A DNA stretch of 24,237 nt from the NCBI GenBank assembly GCA_016939345.1, contig JAFGHG010000109.1:1-24237 (forward strand), given 5' to 3'. This DNA comes from Candidatus Omnitrophota bacterium (lineage in GTDB: Bacteria > Omnitrophota > Gorgyraeia > Duberdicusellales > 4484-171). A program made the translations under genes and the position numbers. The notes beneath the pieces are model-generated. The model was not told the DNA's origin and searched no databases. It saw only the letters and a program-made list of their open reading frames with translations. Of this stretch, positions 13,210 to 21,506 are shown one piece after another. Numbering within the stretch: position 1 is the first letter of the stretch; every line of letters starts with the position of its first letter.

Positions 13210-14913
13210 TTATACCTTCGCTTCTTTCTTTAGTGTATCCACTAATTCCTCAAGGCTCAAAAGGCCTAAATTCTTCATTCCTCTCTTGCGCAGAGAGACT
13301 TTTGAGGCTTCTTCTTCGTTTTTGCCCACTATGGCCATATAAGGAATTTTTTGCAGCTCTTTTTCCCTTATCTTACGCTGCAGGGTTTCGTCTCTTGCAT
13401 CCAGCTCTGTTCTGAATCCTTCTTTTTCCAAAACATCTTTTACCTTGGCGGCATAGTCCTTGTTTTCTTTAGTAATGCTTATAACTTCAATCTGGACCGG
13501 GGCAAGCCAGAGAGGAAATGCTCCAGCGTAATTCTCGATCAAAGCTCCGAAAAACCTTTCGATACTTCCTAGAATAGCCCTGTGTACCATGACCGGCCTT
13601 TTTTTAGTCCCGTCGGCATCTGTATAGCTGATATCAAAACGTTCGGGCAAATTAAAGTCTACCTGGACAGTTGGGCCCTGCCAGTAACGGCCCAGGGCGT
13701 CTTTCAGTTTTATATCTATTTTTGGTCCATAAAAAACTCCTGCTCCGGGATCGATCTCAAAAGATATGTTTTTTTCTTTTAGCGCCTGCTGCAGTATTTC
13801 CTCGGCCTTATCCCAATTAGCAGCTTCGCCGGCATACTTGGCCGGACGGGTAGAAAGATTGACTTCATACTCAAAACCAAAGACCTTCATCACATAATCA
13901 ATAAAATCCAGAACATCAAGTATCTCAGACTTTAGCTGCTCAAACTGACAAAAAATATGGGCATCGTCCTGGGTAAAGCCTCTAACCCTGAGAGTGCCGT
14001 GAAGCACTCCTGATTTTTCGTAACGGTAAACTGTACCAAGCTCAAAAAAACGTATCGGCAGATCACGATAGCTGGTAAGCTTTCTTTTGAATATCAATAT
14101 ATGACCAGGACAATTCATCGGTTTTATTACATAATCCTGATCGTCAATCTTCATAAAATACATGTTTTCGCGGTAATAACTGGTGTGGCCTGATGTGTCA
14201 AAAAGGTCTATTTTTGCGATATGGGGTATATAGACAAGCTGATAGCCGCGTCTTAAGTTTTCTTTACGCAGGAATTCCTCGATAATATTTCTTATTATAG
14301 CCCCTTTGGGGTGGTAATAGATAAAGCCCGCTCCGGCTTCTTCGTGTATTGAAAAAAGATCAAGCTCTTTACCAAGCTTTCGGTGATCTCGCTTTTTTGC
14401 CTCTTCAAGATAGTTAAGGTGGGCCTTTAATTCTTTTTTGTCGCCGAAGGCTGTCCCGTAAATTCTTTGCAGCATGGGGTTGGTCTCAATCCCATGCCAG
14501 TAAGCTCCGGCCACTGAAAGCAGCTTAAAAGCCTTAACTTCTCCTGTGGAGTTAAGATGAGGCCCCCGGCAAAGGTCAATAAAATCACCATGCCTGTAAA
14601 GACTCACTTTGTCATCTTTAATATCATTTAGCAGCTCCACCTTGTAGGTTTCATCTCTTTCTTTCATAAGTTTAATGGCTTCCTGCCTGCTGAGATCTAA
14701 TCGTTCAAATTTAAGGTCAGCCTTGATAATCTCTTTCATCTTTTCCTCAATTTGAGCAAGGCTGTCGTTTGTAAGCTGCTCTTTAAGGTCAAAGTCATAG
14801 TAAAAACCGTTTTCAATAGAAGGACCTATGCCCAGCTTTGTACCCGGATACAGCTTTTGCACAGCTGAAGCCATAATATGAGAACATGAATGTCTTAAAG
14901 TATCTAATTCCAT
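13210..14913 (-). CDS. thrS: Threonyl-tRNA synthetase lacking the TGS domain
   Basis: This class II synthetase charges tRNA-Thr. The N-terminal editing domain is present: RHSCSHIMA gives the HxxxH pair, and LCRGPH its Cys and His. The catalytic zinc ligands are Cys in MNCPGH, His in TQDDAHIF and His in MVHRAILGS. Motif RVRGFTQDD and the C-terminal anticodon domain (from about APVQIEVISI) follow. The usual N-terminal TGS domain of about 60 residues is absent. I chose ATG at 14913 (MELDTLRHS). The frame is open to a GTG at 14955, adding 14 residues, and neither start has a clear Shine-Dalgarno. No TGS-like sequence is seen upstream. It heads the infC operon with a 66-bp gap. Confidence 0.95.
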   Translation of the reverse strand: MELDTLRHSCSHIMASAVQKLYPGTKLGIGPSIENGFYYDFDLKEQLTNDSLAQIEEKMKEIIKADLKFERLDLSRQEAIKLMKERDETYKVELLNDIKDDKVSLYRHGDFIDLCRGPHLNSTGEVKAFKLLSVAGAYWHGIETNPMLQRIYGTAFGDKKELKAHLNYLEEAKKRDHRKLGKELDLFSIHEEAGAGFIYYHPKGAIIRNIIEEFLRKENLRRGYQLVYIPHIAKIDLFDTSGHTSYYRENMYFMKIDDQDYVIKPMNCPGHILIFKRKLTSYRDLPIRFFELGTVYRYEKSGVLHGTLRVRGFTQDDAHIFCQFEQLKSEILDVLDFIDYVMKVFGFEYEVNLSTRPAKYAGEAANWDKAEEILQQALKEKNISFEIDPGAGVFYGPKIDIKLKDALGRYWQGPTVQVDFNLPERFDISYTDADGTKKRPVMVHRAILGSIERFFGALIENYAGAFPLWLAPVQIEVISITKENKDYAAKVKDVLEKEGFRTELDARDETLQRKIREKELQKIPYMAIVGKNEEEASKVSLRKRGMKNLGLLSLEELVDTLKKEAKV

Positions 14914-15031
14914 ATCATCATAAATCTTGGCCAAAAACCCTTTCCGGCTAACCACAATCTAAGCCTAAACCTAAACCAGATATTAAAAGATTTAAACGGC
15001 TCTCTGAGCTGGATAAGGGAGGATTGTATAG

Positions 15032-15057
15032 GGACGGTCCACCGCCAAAGCCAGTGG
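15032..15057. repeat. REP/IS200-like hairpin in the thrS upstream region
   Basis: On the minus strand CCACTG (15057-15052) pairs with CGGTGG (15044-15039) around GCTTTGG, with one T-G wobble. It is abutted by the perfect palindrome GGAC-c-GTCC (15040-15032). Hairpins of the form ACCACTGGCTTT-N-GGTGG resemble the ends of IS200/IS605 elements and REP sequences moved by their transposase relatives. No transposase is present, so this may be a remnant or a chance match. Confidence 0.4.
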
Positions 15058-15205
15058 TTTCGTATCCGATATTTAAATTATGGTCTCTGTCAGAAACAGA
15101 TAAAAAATTCAGCATAATGATTAAGTATACAAAGCTGCTAAAACAATGATGTTTTTTTACTCTTTCAAGAGCAAGCGTTTAAGCCTCCTTTCAAAGAAAA
15201 TATGG

Positions 15206-15280
15206 TGGGCGATACAGGAGTCGAACCTGTGGCATCTTCCTTGTAAGGGAAGCGCTCTAAACCAGCTGAGCTAATCGCCC
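15206..15280 (-). tRNA. tRNA-Val (anticodon TAC)
   Basis: The 75-nt cloverleaf has acceptor GGGCGAT/ATCGCCC with discriminator A and D-stem GCTC/GAGC. Anticodon stem CTTCC/GGAAG encloses CTTACAA (anticodon TAC at 15245-15243), and T-stem ACAGG/CCTGT encloses TTCGACT. It decodes GUA and other valine codons. CCA is not encoded. The 250 bp from here to thrS have no certain gene. Confidence 0.97.
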
Positions 15281-15302
15281 AAACCAAAAAAAATCACTAA
15301 AC

Positions 15303-15345
15303 TTAGCGTATCGCTAAATAATACCAAATTTTTGAGAAAAATCAA
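15303..15345 (-). promoter_or_regulatory. Promoter and leader hairpin of tRNA-Val
   Basis: A -35 box TTGATT (15345-15340) and -10 box TATTAT (15323-15318), 16 bp apart with TGG before the -10, point toward the tRNA. Just after the -10 lies a perfect 6-bp hairpin TTAGCG-ata-CGCTAA (15317-15303), in the early leader or over the start site. It could be a processing element or an operator. Confidence 0.55.
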
Positions 15346-15385
15346 GTCCAAGTCTTATCCAGAAAATTTGCTAAAATCCGGGTTT

Positions 15386-15832
15386 TCAGGCCTTAGGAAG
15401 GGCCATCATTGCAAAAATATAGACAAAAAGGGCAACTGATTCGATAATCCCGATAACCAGAAGATAATTGGCAAAGCCTTTGCCTGTTTCGGCCAAAGCA
15501 TCCGAGGCCCTGGCAGCAGCTTTGCCCTGCATAAAAGCACTCATGCCTATGGCTGAGCCGGCAATCAAGCCTATTATCATTTGGAATATATATGACTGCA
15601 GATCAGCTGTAAAGGCGGCTTTTCTTATAGAATCTCTAAGCAACCAGCCATAAAAAGTCTGGGTTATAGGGGCGCCGGCGAATATCATCAAAGCAAAAGG
15701 AGCGGCCTTATTCTGTGCAAATGCTTTTTTCCAAGCTCCAATAGTAGCCATTCCTGCTATACCTGTCCCAAGAGCTGAGCCAATAGCAGAAAAAGCTAAA
15801 GAAAAATTAAAGTCACCTAAGCCTTCTATCAT
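15386..15832 (-). CDS. ntpK: V-type ATPase subunit K (proteolipid c ring), probably Na+-binding
   Basis: The 148-residue proteolipid has two helical hairpins (four membrane helices) and forms the rotor ring. The ion-carrying carboxylate is E131 in GIIESVALF in helix 4. Helix 2 holds T57-Q58 in APITQTFYG, and Q102 lies in AFMQGKAAA. These align with Thr64, Gln65, Gln110 and Glu139 that bind Na+ in Enterococcus NtpK, so Na+ is the likely coupling ion (inference from family knowledge). The first hairpin lacks an acidic residue, as in other V-type K subunits. A strong Shine-Dalgarno (AGGGAGGT) precedes the ATG. It is last in the operon and separated from subunit I by a repeat-bearing gap. Confidence 0.93.
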   Translation of the reverse strand: MIEGLGDFNFSLAFSAIGSALGTGIAGMATIGAWKKAFAQNKAAPFALMIFAGAPITQTFYGWLLRDSIRKAAFTADLQSYIFQMIIGLIAGSAIGMSAFMQGKAAARASDALAETGKGFANYLLVIGIIESVALFVYIFAMMALPKA

Positions 15833-15840
15833 ATTAACCT

Positions 15841-16000
15841 CCCTATTTTTAGTTTATCGTTATACGTTTAACGGTTACGATGCCCGTTTTCGGTTGCGTT
15901 ATTCGGTTACGTAAAATAATCAAAATAAAAACCTTTCCTTTACCTAACTACGATACGGGCTTCGCCTGCCTGCCGGCAGGCAGGTTACCCTAACCGTTAC
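15841..16000. repeat. Repeat-rich spacer with 20-bp perfect palindrome between atp I and K
   Basis: Within the V-ATPase operon, 15965-15984 is the perfect palindrome CCTGCCTGCCGGCAGGCAGG. Around it are degenerate AACCG words: on the minus strand GTAACGGTTAGGG on one side and CGTAACCG, CAACCG and CGTAACCG on the other (about 15855-15915), giving an overall two-armed layout. GCCCGTATCGTAG and CGGGCATCGTAACCG are also approximate partners. It codes for nothing and looks like a mobile or dispersed intergenic repeat. Confidence 0.65.
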
Positions 16001-16001
16001 C

Positions 16002-17774
16002 CTATTCCTTGAAGGGTTGATATTCAATACCGGCCCATTCCATATCAAGATGACCGGAAAATTCCAGCATATTAAGACGTATCCCGTGGACTAAAACCGA
16101 CATAAGGCCTAAAAGTATATTCAGGCTGTGTCCGGCAAGCAAAATCAGGGCTGCTGTGAGAGTCCTAAAGACACTGGAAAAACCCACAAGCATGGCTATC
16201 TGATTAAAGCTTACTGCTATCATGAATGAAGCGTAACCTATAGCAAACAAGCGCAGGTAAGAAAGCGTATCGGCAAAAGAATTTATGAGTTTAAAGGGCA
16301 AATTGCCTAAGGTTGCGCCTATACCTTTTAGAATATTTTTTTGAGGATTTGAGAATAATACAACTAAAACTCCTCCGCCGATAAAGAGGTATTTGGAAAA
16401 AAAGGGCATTGGCTCATCCAAGACAAGCAAAGAGACCAAAAAATAAACACCCCAGATAATACTTACCCAGCCTATATGGGCCAGGGCCTTTAAATTGTTA
16501 CTTAGGCGGACAATGAACCAGGAATGGGCTATTGAAAGCTGTGTTGCTGCCAGAAGAAAACATAATTTCATTAAATAAAGATTATTGCTCTCAACATAAG
16601 CGTTCAGAGAAGGTATTACCAGGCTCTTAAAAAGTGGTATTTGTAAGATTTTTTCGTTGCCGAACCAATTGCCGGTTACAGCTCCCCAGAGTAAAGTACT
16701 TGCTCCTAAACAGTAAAAAAGAAATATCGGAAGCCGTGGGATTGCCGGAAACTTTTTCTGAATAAGATAAGTCAGCCCAAGAAATATCAAGCCGTATCCT
16801 CCATCACCTATCAGCATGGCAAAAAAAATACTGAAAAAGACCAGGAACCAGGAGCTTATATCAAACTCAGCATAGCCGGGAACAGCGCCCATAAACTTAA
16901 AGACAGGCTGGATTATTTTTGCCCAACGAGGATATCTTATCAAAGTCGGCACCTGATCAAGATGTTTGGGTTCTTCGATCAAATACCCCCACCCTTCTTT
17001 ATCGGCTGTGTCTTTTATTGTTTTCTCTAGGTCCTTGGGGAAAAAACCCTGAAGGCAGCGGACTCCCGATTGCTCAAGCATTCCAAAACGAACCTGACAA
17101 AATTCTATTCTTTTTTCTAATTCTTGCTTAAAGTCTATCAGGCTTTCTTTATATTGAGAAAGCCTAAGCATCGTGGCGTTAATCGAGCCTAGCTCTTTAT
17201 ATATTGAAAATATCTTTTTTCTTACACTGGAAAGGCTTTCTTTAGGAGGCGATATCTCTTGAAACTGCAGTGCAAGGTCTTTGTCTGTGCTGAGCAAGGC
17301 GCAAAAGAAATTATTGCCTCTGTTGTAAATAATATAAACATCGCCCCTCTTCTTGATATTTCTTAGGTCTCCTCTGCTGCAGGCATAAAGTTTCACATAA
17401 ATACCCTTTTCCCTCAGCTCATCTATACAGGATTGAGAAACATTACCCCAAAGCTTAAACCACTCCAGCTTTTTATCAAGTTCCTGGCAGCGGCTTATAA
17501 GTTTCTGCCTTTGCTGATCATTGCATATTATCTTTTTGATATTTTCATGAACATCCTCACGGCTTGGCACTTCATTCTTTGTTTCGGTATTTTTAAGCAA
17601 AGATATGGCTTTTTGGGCTCTATCAAGCTGAGCCTCTAATGAGGCTATTTGATGAGCTGACGGTTCTGTCATGTGTTTTATGTGGACTATGCCGATTTTA
17701 CGTAATTTTGCCAAAGCCAAACCTGTCTGTTTGGGAGAAAGCAAAACAGTGATCTTTTTCATCTCAACTATCAT
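16002..17774 (-). CDS. ntpI: V-type ATPase subunit I (membrane stator, a-type)
   Basis: This 590-residue protein is the stator subunit that carries ions past the K ring. The N-terminal half (about 1-290) is the soluble arm with coiled coils that joins the E-type peripheral stalk. The C-terminal half holds about seven or eight membrane helices. GDGGYGLIFLG is a family landmark. The two functional arginines are likely R508 in SYLRLFAIG and R566 in VHGIRLNMLEFSGH. It is a little short for the family (often 620-660). The gene lies 40 bp after subunit D. Confidence 0.95.
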   Translation of the reverse strand: MIVEMKKITVLLSPKQTGLALAKLRKIGIVHIKHMTEPSAHQIASLEAQLDRAQKAISLLKNTETKNEVPSREDVHENIKKIICNDQQRQKLISRCQELDKKLEWFKLWGNVSQSCIDELREKGIYVKLYACSRGDLRNIKKRGDVYIIYNRGNNFFCALLSTDKDLALQFQEISPPKESLSSVRKKIFSIYKELGSINATMLRLSQYKESLIDFKQELEKRIEFCQVRFGMLEQSGVRCLQGFFPKDLEKTIKDTADKEGWGYLIEEPKHLDQVPTLIRYPRWAKIIQPVFKFMGAVPGYAEFDISSWFLVFFSIFFAMLIGDGGYGLIFLGLTYLIQKKFPAIPRLPIFLFYCLGASTLLWGAVTGNWFGNEKILQIPLFKSLVIPSLNAYVESNNLYLMKLCFLLAATQLSIAHSWFIVRLSNNLKALAHIGWVSIIWGVYFLVSLLVLDEPMPFFSKYLFIGGGVLVVLFSNPQKNILKGIGATLGNLPFKLINSFADTLSYLRLFAIGYASFMIAVSFNQIAMLVGFSSVFRTLTAALILLAGHSLNILLGLMSVLVHGIRLNMLEFSGHLDMEWAGIEYQPFKE

Positions 17775-17814
17775 TGTTAATTAGTCTTGTTTAGTATCTC
17801 GTAAAAACTAGGAC

Positions 17815-18432
17815 TTAACTACTAAGCGTTACAGCTTCTTTTTTTCTCTGTATTTTGGCCTTAGCGATCTTTCCTCTGACCACCTCGGCTGTGCGCAGCT
17901 CTCCTAAAAATATCTGAATCACCCTTATGGCTTCTTTAGCTTGCGGAATCTTTATCTTTTCAAAAAGATTAACCCTTTGGGTTGTGATTCGCAGCTCTTC
18001 TTTTAAGACTTCAAGCTGCCTGTGAAAAACTAAAAGCTGGGCTTTCAGCTCAATTGTCTTTTTCAAACTCTTAACGCCCTCGTCAACCCAGAATGGCGTA
18101 AAGAGGACATCGTAAGGCTTTTCTTCTATCTCAATATTTCTATAAACCGGCAGGTCTAAACCGGCGACATTACCCTCATCGATATTTATTCTTTTCAATG
18201 AAACCAAATCTGAAATATTTATATCTTGAGCGAATACATCAACCCAGTTTACAACTAGGTTGCGCAATTGACCAATTTCAACAGAAAGGTTCTGTATAGC
18301 CTGCTGGACTTTCAGGATTTCAGCCTGAAGCTGTCTTTTCTTAAGCATCAGCATCGGCAGGTAACGGTTAAAGCGCTTAAGCTCTTCTTTCTTGCTCTTT
18401 AATTCGTTTTTGGTAAGTCTGGTCTTGGCCAT
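17815..18432 (-). CDS. ntpD: V-type ATPase subunit D (central shaft)
   Basis: The 205-residue protein begins TRLTKNELKSKKEELKRFNRYLPMLMLKKRQLQ, the standard start of V/A-ATPase subunit D. It forms a long antiparallel coiled coil that turns within the A3B3 head and contacts the rotor. The middle part (about 75-125) is the globular tip and the C-terminal helix resumes with LRITTQRVNLFEKIKIPQA. It follows subunit B by 16 bp. Confidence 0.95.
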   Translation of the reverse strand: MAKTRLTKNELKSKKEELKRFNRYLPMLMLKKRQLQAEILKVQQAIQNLSVEIGQLRNLVVNWVDVFAQDINISDLVSLKRINIDEGNVAGLDLPVYRNIEIEEKPYDVLFTPFWVDEGVKSLKKTIELKAQLLVFHRQLEVLKEELRITTQRVNLFEKIKIPQAKEAIRVIQIFLGELRTAEVVRGKIAKAKIQRKKEAVTLSS

Positions 18433-18448
18433 AGTCGGGTTTTAAGAC

Positions 18449-19747
18449 TTAAAAACTTTTCGGCCAGAATTTTTCAATTAATTCGCTGCGAAAACTCGTC
18501 TCCTGGGGCTGGAAACATTCTGCCAATATCTTCCAGCCTTTATCAAGAGCTTTCTCTAAAGAAATATTTACCGATAAATCCATCATCTCTGATTCAAAAA
18601 TTTCTCCATATTTAAGGAGCTTTCTGTCCCAGTCGCTCATGCGAAAACCCATGGCTTTTTTTTCTCCTGTCTCCTTATACTGAGCATAAAGCTGAATCAT
18701 GCCATCCATAATGGCTCTATGGTCCTGGCGGGTCTTATCATTGACTTGTTGTTTTAGCCTGCTGAGAGAACCAAAGGGTTCAATTCTGCCGGCTCTTAAA
18801 TAAAACTGGCCTTCGGTTATATAGCCGGTATTATCTGGCACAGGATGAGTTACATCATCTCCGGGCATGGTGGTCACAGCCAAAACAGTAATAGAACCTG
18901 CTCCTTCAAAATCAACCGCTTTCTCGTATCTACGGGCCAGCTGGCTGTATAAATCTCCAGGATAACCCCTGTTTGAAGGAACCTGCTCCATGGTAATTGC
19001 TATTTCTTTCAGGGCATCGGCAAAATTAGTCATGTCGGTCAAAAGCACAAGGACTTCTTTTCCTCCCAAAGCAAATTCCTGAGCCACAGCCAAACACAAA
19101 TCAGGGACCATAAGTCCTTCGACTATGGGGTCAGCTGCGGTATGAACAAAAAATATAGAACGGTTAAGGGCGCCGCTGGATTCCAAAGTATTTTTAAAAT
19201 ACATGTATTGGTCATATTTAAGACCTACTCCGCCTAAAACAATCATATCAACTTCTGCCTGCAAAGCTATCCGCGCCAGAAGTTCATTATAGGGCTCACC
19301 GGAAACAGAAAAAATCGGAAGCTTCTGAGAAACTACAAGGGAATTAAAAACATCGATCATGGGTATATTGGTGCGGATCATCCTTTCAGGTATTATCCTT
19401 TTTGAAGGGTTTACGGCTGGTCCAGTTATCTCAATAAGATTATCGGTCAAAGCTGGGCCTTTGTCCCTGGGCTGGCCGCTGCCGTCAAATATCCTGCCAA
19501 GCAGGTTCTGGGAAAAAGCAACGCGCATAGGCTGTCCCAAAAACCTGACCTCATCATCGGTCGAGATACCTCTAGAGCCTGAAAAAACCTGCAAAGAAAC
19601 AACATCGCCTTCCAGTTTTATCACCTGAGCCAGGGATGTACCCCAGGAGGTCTTGACTTCTGCAAGCTCCTCATAAGCCACATCTGAAGCCTTTACCGTA
19701 ATAACATTGCCGACTATACTAGTTATTTTACTGTAAACTTTTCTCAT
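18449..19747 (-). CDS. ntpB: V-type ATPase subunit B (non-catalytic)
   Basis: The 432-residue regulatory nucleotide-binding subunit alternates with A in the head. It lacks a true P-loop: the equivalent is FSVSGEPYNELLARI. Conserved blocks include LLTDMTNFADALKEI, EQVPSNRGYPGDLYSQLA and VTTMPGDDVTHPVPD, NTGYITEGQFYL, all typical of B. The length is near but slightly below the usual 450-460. Its ATG overlaps the stop of subunit A by 4 bp, giving coupled, equal synthesis of A and B. Confidence 0.96.
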   Translation of the reverse strand: MRKVYSKITSIVGNVITVKASDVAYEELAEVKTSWGTSLAQVIKLEGDVVSLQVFSGSRGISTDDEVRFLGQPMRVAFSQNLLGRIFDGSGQPRDKGPALTDNLIEITGPAVNPSKRIIPERMIRTNIPMIDVFNSLVVSQKLPIFSVSGEPYNELLARIALQAEVDMIVLGGVGLKYDQYMYFKNTLESSGALNRSIFFVHTAADPIVEGLMVPDLCLAVAQEFALGGKEVLVLLTDMTNFADALKEIAITMEQVPSNRGYPGDLYSQLARRYEKAVDFEGAGSITVLAVTTMPGDDVTHPVPDNTGYITEGQFYLRAGRIEPFGSLSRLKQQVNDKTRQDHRAIMDGMIQLYAQYKETGEKKAMGFRMSDWDRKLLKYGEIFESEMMDLSVNISLEKALDKGWKILAECFQPQETSFRSELIEKFWPKSF

Positions 19748-21498
19748 TTATTGATCTTTAGTTGCTCGGGCTTATTAAATTCATTTAAAAAATTATCTAT
19801 CCGGCTCTCCTGGGTTTTAAATTCTTGGGACTCGAATTCTTTATAGTTCCAGTCGATAAATATCTGACGAATCTGGTAAAATGATTGACGGGCATGCGGC
19901 TTTTGATCAAAAGAAAAATCAAAATCAAGCACCCGGCACACCTTATTAAAAACATATTGCTGGCGCTTAAGGCTGGTAGAGGCGTCTATTGGGTCGAAGC
20001 CGTTCTGCTGTAAATAAACGCTGTCTAAAAACTCTGCCTTTAAATATACGACGAAATCCTCCATTGAGGTTCCTTCTTCCCCAACAACCTTCATCATCTG
20101 GTTAACTTCATTGCCCTTATGTAAAACTTTTTTAGCCCGTTCTAGCTGTTCTTGATCTATAAATCCTTGATAGCGAGACCAGCTGTCAAGCGGGTCTATT
20201 GAAGGAAACCTGCGGGCATTAGCCCGGTCGCGGGATAGACCATGAAATGCTCCTACTACCTTAAGGGTGGACTGGGTGACCGGCTCGTCGAAATTTCCTC
20301 CGGCTGGACTAACTGTGCCGCCAATAGTTAAAGAACCTTTTTCTCCATCAATGGCCTCGATTACTCCTGAACGTTCGTAAAACTCGGCTATCCTTGACTC
20401 CAGATAGGCAGGATAAGCCTCTTCTCCTGGTATCTCTTCCAGCCTTCCGGAGACTTCGCGCATGGCCTGTGCCCAGCGGGAAGTGGAGTCTGCCAAAAGC
20501 AAAACATCAAGGCCCATCTGCCGGTAATATTCGCCGATTGTAGCTGCAGTATAAACTGAAGCATCTCTGGCAGCAACAGGCATAGAGGATGTATTACAAA
20601 TTATAATAGTCCTTTCTAAAAGAGAACGGCCGGTTTTAGGGTCTTTGATCTCGGGAAATTTCCTTATGGTCTCAACCACTTCTCCTGCCCTCTCTCCGCA
20701 AGCAGCAATAATAACTATATCAACTTCAGCATAGCGGCTGGTAAGCTGCTGCAAAACAGTTTTCCCGGCGCCAAAAGGTCCGGGTATGCAGTAAGTGCCT
20801 CCTTTTTGTACAGGGAAAAAAGTGTCAATAAGCCTGATTTTAGTTGTAAGCGGCTCTTGAGGCAAAAACTTTTGTTTATAAATCTGAATTGGCACCTTTA
20901 TCGGCCAGCTAAAGACCATGCTCAGCTCGAATGTCTGGCCTCTTGAGTTTTTTAACCAGGCAATGGTCTGATCCGCAGGATAATCCCCTTCATCAGCAAT
21001 TTTTTCTAGGTTGTAGTCTCCGTCAAAAGTAAACGGGACCATGAGCTTGTGCTTGAAGATTCCTTCTTGCACATAACCCATAGGCATGCCTTTTCTGACT
21101 GTCTGATTCTGGGGGTCAAGCAAAGGGCTAAAGTGCCACTTTGTTTTCATGTTGATAGCACCCTCCTGGGCGCCTTTGGGCAGAAAGAAACCATGCTTTT
21201 TTGCTAATACCGGCAGTGGGTTTTGCAGTCCGTCGAAGACCTGGCCTAAAAGCCCCGGTCCCAGCTGCACTGAAAGCATTTGATTTGAAAATTCAACCGT
21301 ATCATCAACCTTTACCCCTTTGGTGTCTTCAAAAACCTGCATATAGGCAATATTTGAATTTATTCTGATGACCTCAGCCATAAGCCTATGTTCCTTGCTT
21401 ATAACATAGCCGACTTCATTTTGAATAATGTTGCCGGAAAAAACAACAGTTATCATGTTCCCCTGAATAGAGGTTATTTTACCAATTCGCTTACTCAT
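19744..21498 (-). CDS. ntpA: V-type ATPase subunit A (catalytic)
   Basis: The 584-residue catalytic subunit hydrolyses or makes ATP. The N-terminal beta barrel (GKITSIQGNMITVVFSG) is followed by the A-specific bulge domain. The P-loop is GPFGAGKT (240-247). The catalytic region IIAACGERAGEVVET holds the Glu that activates water. LLADSTSRWAQAMREVSGRLEEIPGEEAYPAYL is the usual strictly kept stretch. All catalytic residues I can place are present. The start codon is 8 bp after the DUF2764 gene. Confidence 0.97.
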   Translation of the reverse strand: MSKRIGKITSIQGNMITVVFSGNIIQNEVGYVISKEHRLMAEVIRINSNIAYMQVFEDTKGVKVDDTVEFSNQMLSVQLGPGLLGQVFDGLQNPLPVLAKKHGFFLPKGAQEGAINMKTKWHFSPLLDPQNQTVRKGMPMGYVQEGIFKHKLMVPFTFDGDYNLEKIADEGDYPADQTIAWLKNSRGQTFELSMVFSWPIKVPIQIYKQKFLPQEPLTTKIRLIDTFFPVQKGGTYCIPGPFGAGKTVLQQLTSRYAEVDIVIIAACGERAGEVVETIRKFPEIKDPKTGRSLLERTIIICNTSSMPVAARDASVYTAATIGEYYRQMGLDVLLLADSTSRWAQAMREVSGRLEEIPGEEAYPAYLESRIAEFYERSGVIEAIDGEKGSLTIGGTVSPAGGNFDEPVTQSTLKVVGAFHGLSRDRANARRFPSIDPLDSWSRYQGFIDQEQLERAKKVLHKGNEVNQMMKVVGEEGTSMEDFVVYLKAEFLDSVYLQQNGFDPIDASTSLKRQQYVFNKVCRVLDFDFSFDQKPHARQSFYQIRQIFIDWNYKEFESQEFKTQESRIDNFLNEFNKPEQLKINK

Positions 21499-21506
21499 AA
21501 ATCTAA

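Noticed and set aside
14948..15115. A 55-codon minus-strand frame ending just upstream of thrS, possibly a small gene or lost TGS domain
   Set aside because: Its translation (starting MLNFLSVSDRDHN, ending in Gly/Leu repeats) shows no TGS features and no known domain, there is no ribosome site, and it covers the REP-like hairpin. It is best read as chance.
15161..15192. Orphan Shine-Dalgarno (AAAGGAGG) after tRNA-Val, followed by a 5-codon TTG frame
   Set aside because: The frame is too short and starts with TTG, and no threonine or valine codons suggest a leader peptide. Noted only as a possible relic.
14956..15205. T-box riboswitch before thrS, suggested by GGTGGACCG and CGTCCC on the minus strand
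   Set aside because: The T-box core (TGGNACCGCG) is not matched well, no specifier stem is apparent, and no terminator with a T run follows.
15386..15400. Terminator after subunit K
   Set aside because: Sequence just downstream can form only a weak partial hairpin (GCCTGAAAA with TTTTAGC) without a T tract, so I did not call it.
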